Below the pieces are notes generated by a model. That model was not told where the DNA came from. It was given only the letters and a program-made list of their open reading frames with translations, and searched no databases. DNA of 10,707 nucleotides, taken from NCBI GenBank assembly GCA_028711875.1, contig JAQTRJ010000047.1, positions 1 through 10,707 of the forward strand, in the 5' to 3' direction. How positions within the stretch are numbered: position 1 is the first letter of the stretch; the number at the start of each line of letters is the position of its first letter. This DNA is from a bacterium. Its GTDB lineage: Bacteria > Electryoneota > RPQS01. This document shows positions 6,827 to 10,707 of this stretch, piece by piece. A program made the translations under genes and the position numbers.

Positions 6827-7809
6827 TGTCGCGCGTGCTGATCACCGGAGGCACCGGCTTCATCGGAAGTCATGCGATCGAAGCCTTTCTGAAGTCCGGG
6901 TGGACCGTGCGCTCTCTGGTTCGTGATCCCGGACATTTGCGGTGGCTGACGGGATTGCCAGTGGACATCGCTCAGGGCGCTGTTGAGGACGACAGCGACT
7001 CACTGATGAAACACCTCGACGGCTGCGATGTTGTGGTGCACTGTGCGGGTCTCACCAAAGCCCGCTGCGAATCCGAATATTTTCGGCTGAATGCGGATGC
7101 TGCGGGGAATCTGGCTCGCGCAGCACGGAACGCAGGAGTCGCGCGATTCATTTACTGCTCGTCTCAAGCAGCGGCGGGACCATCCTACGCAGACAGAGCG
7201 GTTCACGAAACGGATCTACCGCGGCCGATAACCGCCTATGGACGAAGCAAACTGGCGGGCGAGAACGCCGTTCGCGAAATGTCTGGGGGAATGCCATGGA
7301 TTATTCTTCGCCCCCCTACCGTGATCGGACCGCGAGATCGGCAGCTTCTCCCGCTTTTTCGCGCCATCACGCGATTCGGGATATACCCTGAGATCGGCGG
7401 CGAGGAGCTTCGCTACAGTTTCGTGGGTGTGCACGATCTGACGCGGGCCATGCTGATGGCGGCCGAAGTCAACAGCGGATGGAACGAGATTTATTTCGTC
7501 GCGAACGACACGAGCCTTTCCTGGCGGGAAACCGCCCTGCGAATCGCTGCGTTGGCGTCGCGACGCGTGCGTTCGCTTCGTTTCAGTCGAATAGTGTTGA
7601 AGATGGTCGCGGTGGCTGCCGATGCGTCTTCGTTCCTGACCGGGCAGCCCGCCCTTCTCAGCCGCGATAAGATGCGCGAGATGCTTACGTCAGGGTGGAT
7701 TTGTTCCGCGGAAAAAATCCGCCGTGCATGGAATTTCGAATGCCAACAATCGCTGGATGATGTGCTTCGGGTGACGTATGCCGCGTATCGGGATGCGCGG
7801 TGGCTGTAA
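6826..7809 (+). CDS. NAD(P)-dependent epimerase/dehydratase, extended SDR family
   Basis: This 327-residue protein has the Rossmann nucleotide loop TGGTGFIGSH at 7-16, HCAG at 72-75, the catalytic Ser in YCSSQAA at 110-116, and the YxxxK pair at Tyr138/Lys142 (YGRSK), followed by LRPPTVIGPRD at 161-171. The end of the second strand reads RSLVRD with no acidic residue at the usual NAD-ribose position, hinting at NADP preference (inference). The C-terminal part ends in a tail typical of the nucleotide-sugar epimerase or 3-beta-hydroxysteroid-dehydrogenase-like branch, with WICSAEKIRRAWNF at 288-301. The substrate cannot be named: sugar nucleotide, acyl or polyketide ketone, or quinone biosynthesis intermediate are all possible. 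The ATG shares one base with the thioesterase stop (TAATG), giving tight coupling. Only 10 bases separate its stop from the helicase start. Confidence 0.88.
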   Translation: MSRVLITGGTGFIGSHAIEAFLKSGWTVRSLVRDPGHLRWLTGLPVDIAQGAVEDDSDSLMKHLDGCDVVVHCAGLTKARCESEYFRLNADAAGNLARAARNAGVARFIYCSSQAAAGPSYADRAVHETDLPRPITAYGRSKLAGENAVREMSGGMPWIILRPPTVIGPRDRQLLPLFRAITRFGIYPEIGGEELRYSFVGVHDLTRAMLMAAEVNSGWNEIYFVANDTSLSWRETALRIAALASRRVRSLRFSRIVLKMVAVAADASSFLTGQPALLSRDKMREMLTSGWICSAEKIRRAWNFECQQSLDDVLRVTYAAYRDARWL

Positions 7810-7819
7810 ACACGCCGGA

Positions 7820-10707
7820 ATGGAGAGGATGGTTCGCAGCTTTCTGAATCTGCTTGAGGAGAACGGAGCTCTCCGCTGGGGGAAGATGCGCCGCGAATAT
7901 CTTCCCGCGCGTGATGCGGTGTTCGAGGATATCACTCCACCACTCCCCGACGACTTGACCGACGGATTGAGGGCGATGGGTATCCACCGCCTCTATTCAC
8001 ATCAGGTGGCTGCCCTTCAGTCTGTGCGTCGAGGCGATAACCCCGTCGTCGTCACGCCTACGGCCAGCGGCAAATCGCTGTGTTACCTGTTGCCGATTCT
8101 CGAATCGCTGCTGCGCAATCCCGAACAGAGTGCGCTGCTGCTCTTTCCGCTGAAGGCGCTTGAGCAGGATCAACGGAAGAAGATCGAGGAATGGCAATCG
8201 AGACTGCGTGATGTGCTCGCGCTGCGGGTGGCGGTATTCGACGGCGACACGCCGCAAAAAGAACGCGCCCGCATCAAGGCGAATCCGCCGCATCTGCTCA
8301 TTACGAATCCCGACATGCTGCATCAGGGCATGTTGGCCTATCATGCGGGGTGGACGAAGCTGTTCGAGCGACTCCGCTGGATCGTCGTGGACGAACTGCA
8401 CGCCTATCGCGGGATCTTCGGTTCACACGTAGTGCAGGTGTTCCGCCGGTTATCCCGGCTGCTTGCCTATCACGAGACTCATCCGCAGTTCGTGTGTTTA
8501 TCGGCGACCATCGCGAATCCGCTCGAATTAGCCGAGACCCTTACGGGCCGGAACTTCACGTTGATCGGCGAGTCCGGGGCGCCTTCGGCGGGCAAGCACG
8601 TCCTGCTGATCGAACCGCCCATGTCAGCCACGGCCGCCGCGGCGACTCTGTTTATTTCGGCGCTCGATCTGGGATTGAAGACGATTGTGTTCACGAAATC
8701 GCGCGTCAACACGGAAGTGATTCACCGCATCGTCTCGGACACACGTTCCAATCTGGCGCGCCGGATCAGTTCCTATCGAGCCGGATTTCTGCCGGAAGAG
8801 CGAAGAAGTATCGAAGCGCGGCTCTCCGAGGGCGCGTTGCAGGGTGTGATTTCCACCAGTGCGTTGGAGCTGGGCATTGACATCGGCGGACTCGACGCGT
8901 GTATTTTAGTGGGATATCCCGGCAGCATCATGTCGTTCTGGCAGCGCAGCGGGCGGGTCGGGCGGCGCGAGAGTGAAAGCGTGATCGTCATGATCGCCGG
9001 AGCGGACGCGCTGGATCGCTATTTTGTTGAGAATTCGTCGGAGCTGATCGAGCGGCCGTGCGAAGCGGCGCTGGTAAACCAGTCCAATGAGGAAATCCTG
9101 CGGGCGCACCTCCCGGCGGCGGCCGCCGAGATTCCGCTGATGGCGGCCGATCCCTATCTGAGGATCGAGGATCACCAGAAGCTCATCGCGGAGTTGGAAC
9201 GGGAAGGCCAACTCGCTCGCAGCGCCACCGGCAAACACTGGTTTCCGGGACGTACGCGGCCGCATCGTCTGGTGAATTTGCGAAATGTCGGCGGGACGTT
9301 CGAGATTCTTCTCGAGGGAGAAAAGCGGCCGCTGGGCGAAGTCTCTGGCAATTCGGTTTTCCGGGAATGCCACGAGGGCGCGATCTATTTGCATTGCGGC
9401 CAGCAATATCGCGTGCAGTCGCTTGACATCGAACAGCGACGCATTCAGGTCAAGCCCGTGGACGTGACCTACTATACGATGGTGCGGTCGGAGAAGCAGA
9501 CGGAGATTATTGACGCCCGTGCGCATCGCGTGATTCATTCCGCTTCTGTGCACATCGGGAAAGTGAAAGTCACCGAGACGTATCACAGTTTCGAACGCCG
9601 ACGCATCTATTCTCAGGAACTGCTTTCCGTCGAGCCGTTGGAATTTCCTCCGCAAAGCTACGTCACGGATGCCGTCTGGGTGGAATGTCCCGAATCCCTG
9701 GGCGACGAGCTGGCGGCGGATGAGTTGCATTTCATGGGCGGGATTCACGCGGTTGAGCATGCCGCGATCTCGCTGATCCCGCTCTTGTGTCTCTGTGATC
9801 GCAACGACGTCGGCGGAATCAGCTTCACTCGCCATGCTCAGTTGGAAGGCGGAGCCGTGTTCCTCTACGACGGATATCCGGGCGGAGCGGGCATCGCCGA
9901 GCATGTTTTCGGAGTGTTTGAAGAGCTGCTGCAAAAAACGCTGAAGCTGATCGAGAGTTGCCCGTGTGGCGATGGCTGCCCGTCCTGCATTCAATCTCCC
10001 AAGTGCGGAGCCGGCAACAAGCCGCTGGATAAGCAAGCGGCGATTCGTGTCCTCCACTGGCTGCTTGGAAGCGCATCCTCGCGAGTAACGAAAACAAGGC
10101 CGCTTGAGGATCAGAATACGTCGCCCAAGGTCATTGAAAGCGCGGCGGAACCCTACGTACCCCAACGACTGCCACAGGATAGGCGCATCTGCATTTTCGA
10201 TCTGGAAACCCAGCTTTCGGCGGAAGAGGTGGGGGGATGGAATGAAGCGCGGCACATGCGAGTGGCCGTGGGAGTAGTTTGGGATAGCCTGGAAAACCGG
10301 ATTTTTACCTATGAAGAAGCGCAAGTCGAAGAGTTGATTTCTCACCTCACGCGCGCGGATTTGGTCGTGGGATTCAACGTGCTGCGTTTCGACTATGAAG
10401 TGCTGCGCGGTTACACCTTCGAGAATCTTCGCCGGTTGCCCACTCTCGATTTGTTATGCGAGGTGGAGCACGTTCTGGGGCGAAGACTGAAACTCGACAC
10501 GCTGGGAAAGGCGACACTCGGCGCGGCGAAAACGGCAGACGGTCTGCAATCGCTTGCCTGGTTCCGCGAGGGCCGACTCGATTTGGTGACGGACTATTGC
10601 ATTCACGACGTAGAGCTTACCCGGGACTTACTGCTCTTCGCGCTCGAACACGGCTATTTGCTCTATGAGCGATCCGAGATCGGAATTGTCCGCGTACCTC
10701 TTGATCT
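7820..10707 (+). CDS. MrfA/YprA-like DELH helicase fused to a MrfB/YprB-like DEDD exonuclease; 3' truncated
   Basis: An uninterrupted frame of 962 codons runs off the right edge. The N-terminal helicase has LYSHQ just before the core, Walker A TPTASGKS with Lys85, DELH at 191-194 followed by AYRGIFGSHV, SAT at 228-230, motif V TSALELGID (about 346-354), and motif VI QRSGRVGR at 375-382. The GIHAVEHAAI and YDGYPGGAGIAE blocks follow (about 640-690), then the DUF1998-type cluster Cys714, 716, 720, 723 (CxCx3Cx2C, then SPKCG with Cys729). These are hallmarks of the MrfA/YprA repair helicase. After a poorly conserved linker (about 748-788) comes a DnaQ/RNase H-like exonuclease: IFDLET with Asp794 and Glu796, GFNVLRFD with Asp858, and YCIHD with Tyr926 and Asp930. 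In B. subtilis, MrfA (helicase) and MrfB (exonuclease) are separate partners in UvrA-independent repair of mitomycin damage, so one chain may unwind and degrade. ATG 7829, three codons later, is an equal start candidate; neither has a well-spaced Shine-Dalgarno. The helicase call is firm and the repair role is inferred. Confidence 0.93.
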   Translation, partial: MERMVRSFLNLLEENGALRWGKMRREYLPARDAVFEDITPPLPDDLTDGLRAMGIHRLYSHQVAALQSVRRGDNPVVVTPTASGKSLCYLLPILESLLRNPEQSALLLFPLKALEQDQRKKIEEWQSRLRDVLALRVAVFDGDTPQKERARIKANPPHLLITNPDMLHQGMLAYHAGWTKLFERLRWIVVDELHAYRGIFGSHVVQVFRRLSRLLAYHETHPQFVCLSATIANPLELAETLTGRNFTLIGESGAPSAGKHVLLIEPPMSATAAAATLFISALDLGLKTIVFTKSRVNTEVIHRIVSDTRSNLARRISSYRAGFLPEERRSIEARLSEGALQGVISTSALELGIDIGGLDACILVGYPGSIMSFWQRSGRVGRRESESVIVMIAGADALDRYFVENSSELIERPCEAALVNQSNEEILRAHLPAAAAEIPLMAADPYLRIEDHQKLIAELEREGQLARSATGKHWFPGRTRPHRLVNLRNVGGTFEILLEGEKRPLGEVSGNSVFRECHEGAIYLHCGQQYRVQSLDIEQRRIQVKPVDVTYYTMVRSEKQTEIIDARAHRVIHSASVHIGKVKVTETYHSFERRRIYSQELLSVEPLEFPPQSYVTDAVWVECPESLGDELAADELHFMGGIHAVEHAAISLIPLLCLCDRNDVGGISFTRHAQLEGGAVFLYDGYPGGAGIAEHVFGVFEELLQKTLKLIESCPCGDGCPSCIQSPKCGAGNKPLDKQAAIRVLHWLLGSASSRVTKTRPLEDQNTSPKVIESAAEPYVPQRLPQDRRICIFDLETQLSAEEVGGWNEARHMRVAVGVVWDSLENRIFTYEEAQVEELISHLTRADLVVGFNVLRFDYEVLRGYTFENLRRLPTLDLLCEVEHVLGRRLKLDTLGKATLGAAKTADGLQSLAWFREGRLDLVTDYCIHDVELTRDLLLFALEHGYLLYERSEIGIVRVPLD

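Noticed and set aside
8350..8880. 176-codon + strand open frame within the helicase region, seemingly a separate gene or a frameshift
   Set aside because: The helicase motifs (DELH, SAT, TSALELGID) are all in another frame that stays open across this stretch, so this is an overlapping shadow and there is no frameshift.
8906..10345. 479-codon open frame on the minus strand opposite the helicase gene
   Set aside because: The + strand frame carries clear helicase and nuclease motifs through this whole stretch. The minus frame shows no recognisable domain and is Arg/His-rich, as expected of an antisense shadow in GC-rich coding DNA.

Overview
The window reads as a gene-dense bacterial chromosome segment of moderately high GC in which every gene I can support lies on the + strand. 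The lineage cannot be fixed from sequence alone. A DUF2723 membrane protein with a TPR tail, a signal-peptide outer-membrane beta-barrel protein and the overall gene style suggest a didermic bacterium of the FCB group or a related candidate phylum. This is a low-confidence inference.

Left part (1-3260): the 3' portion of a large polytopic DUF2723/PMT-like (GT-C type) protein enters from the left edge. A 253-residue predicted outer-membrane beta-barrel protein follows, with its own strong ribosome binding site. A textbook intrinsic terminator (11-bp perfect stem, five T) closes this transcription block.

Middle part (3305-7809): a tightly packed run of six genes. They are purE (class I N5-CAIR mutase), a polyprenyl-phosphate mannose synthase-like GT2, a rhamnosyltransferase-like GT2, accA (acetyl-CoA carboxylase alpha), a hotdog YbgC/FadM-type acyl-CoA thioesterase, and an extended-SDR NAD(P)-dependent epimerase/dehydratase. 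The junctions, in order, are a 4-base overlap, direct abutment, a 54-base gap, a 32-base overlap (if the upstream start is right) and a 1-base overlap. No terminator is visible after 3260, so this is probably one transcript.

Right part (7820 to the edge): ten bases after the SDR gene a long open frame begins and runs off the window after at least 962 codons. It encodes a MrfA/YprA-type superfamily 2 helicase with DELH box and a DUF1998-type cysteine cluster. It continues in frame into a DnaQ/RNase H-like (DEDD) exonuclease domain resembling MrfB/YprB. In Bacillus subtilis MrfA and MrfB are two separate proteins acting together in UvrA-independent mitomycin repair. Here both activities appear to sit on one polypeptide, which is the most interesting feature of the window.

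Functionally the window joins cell-envelope glycosylation (GT-C-like protein, lipid-linked sugar donor synthase, second GT2), fatty-acid entry (AccA, thioesterase), purine synthesis and DNA repair. The glycosylation genes are plausibly linked in function. The others look like a housekeeping operon of mixed content. I saw no tRNA, rRNA, CRISPR array, insertion sequence or attachment site, no gene-free stretch over 300 bases, and no credible minus-strand gene.
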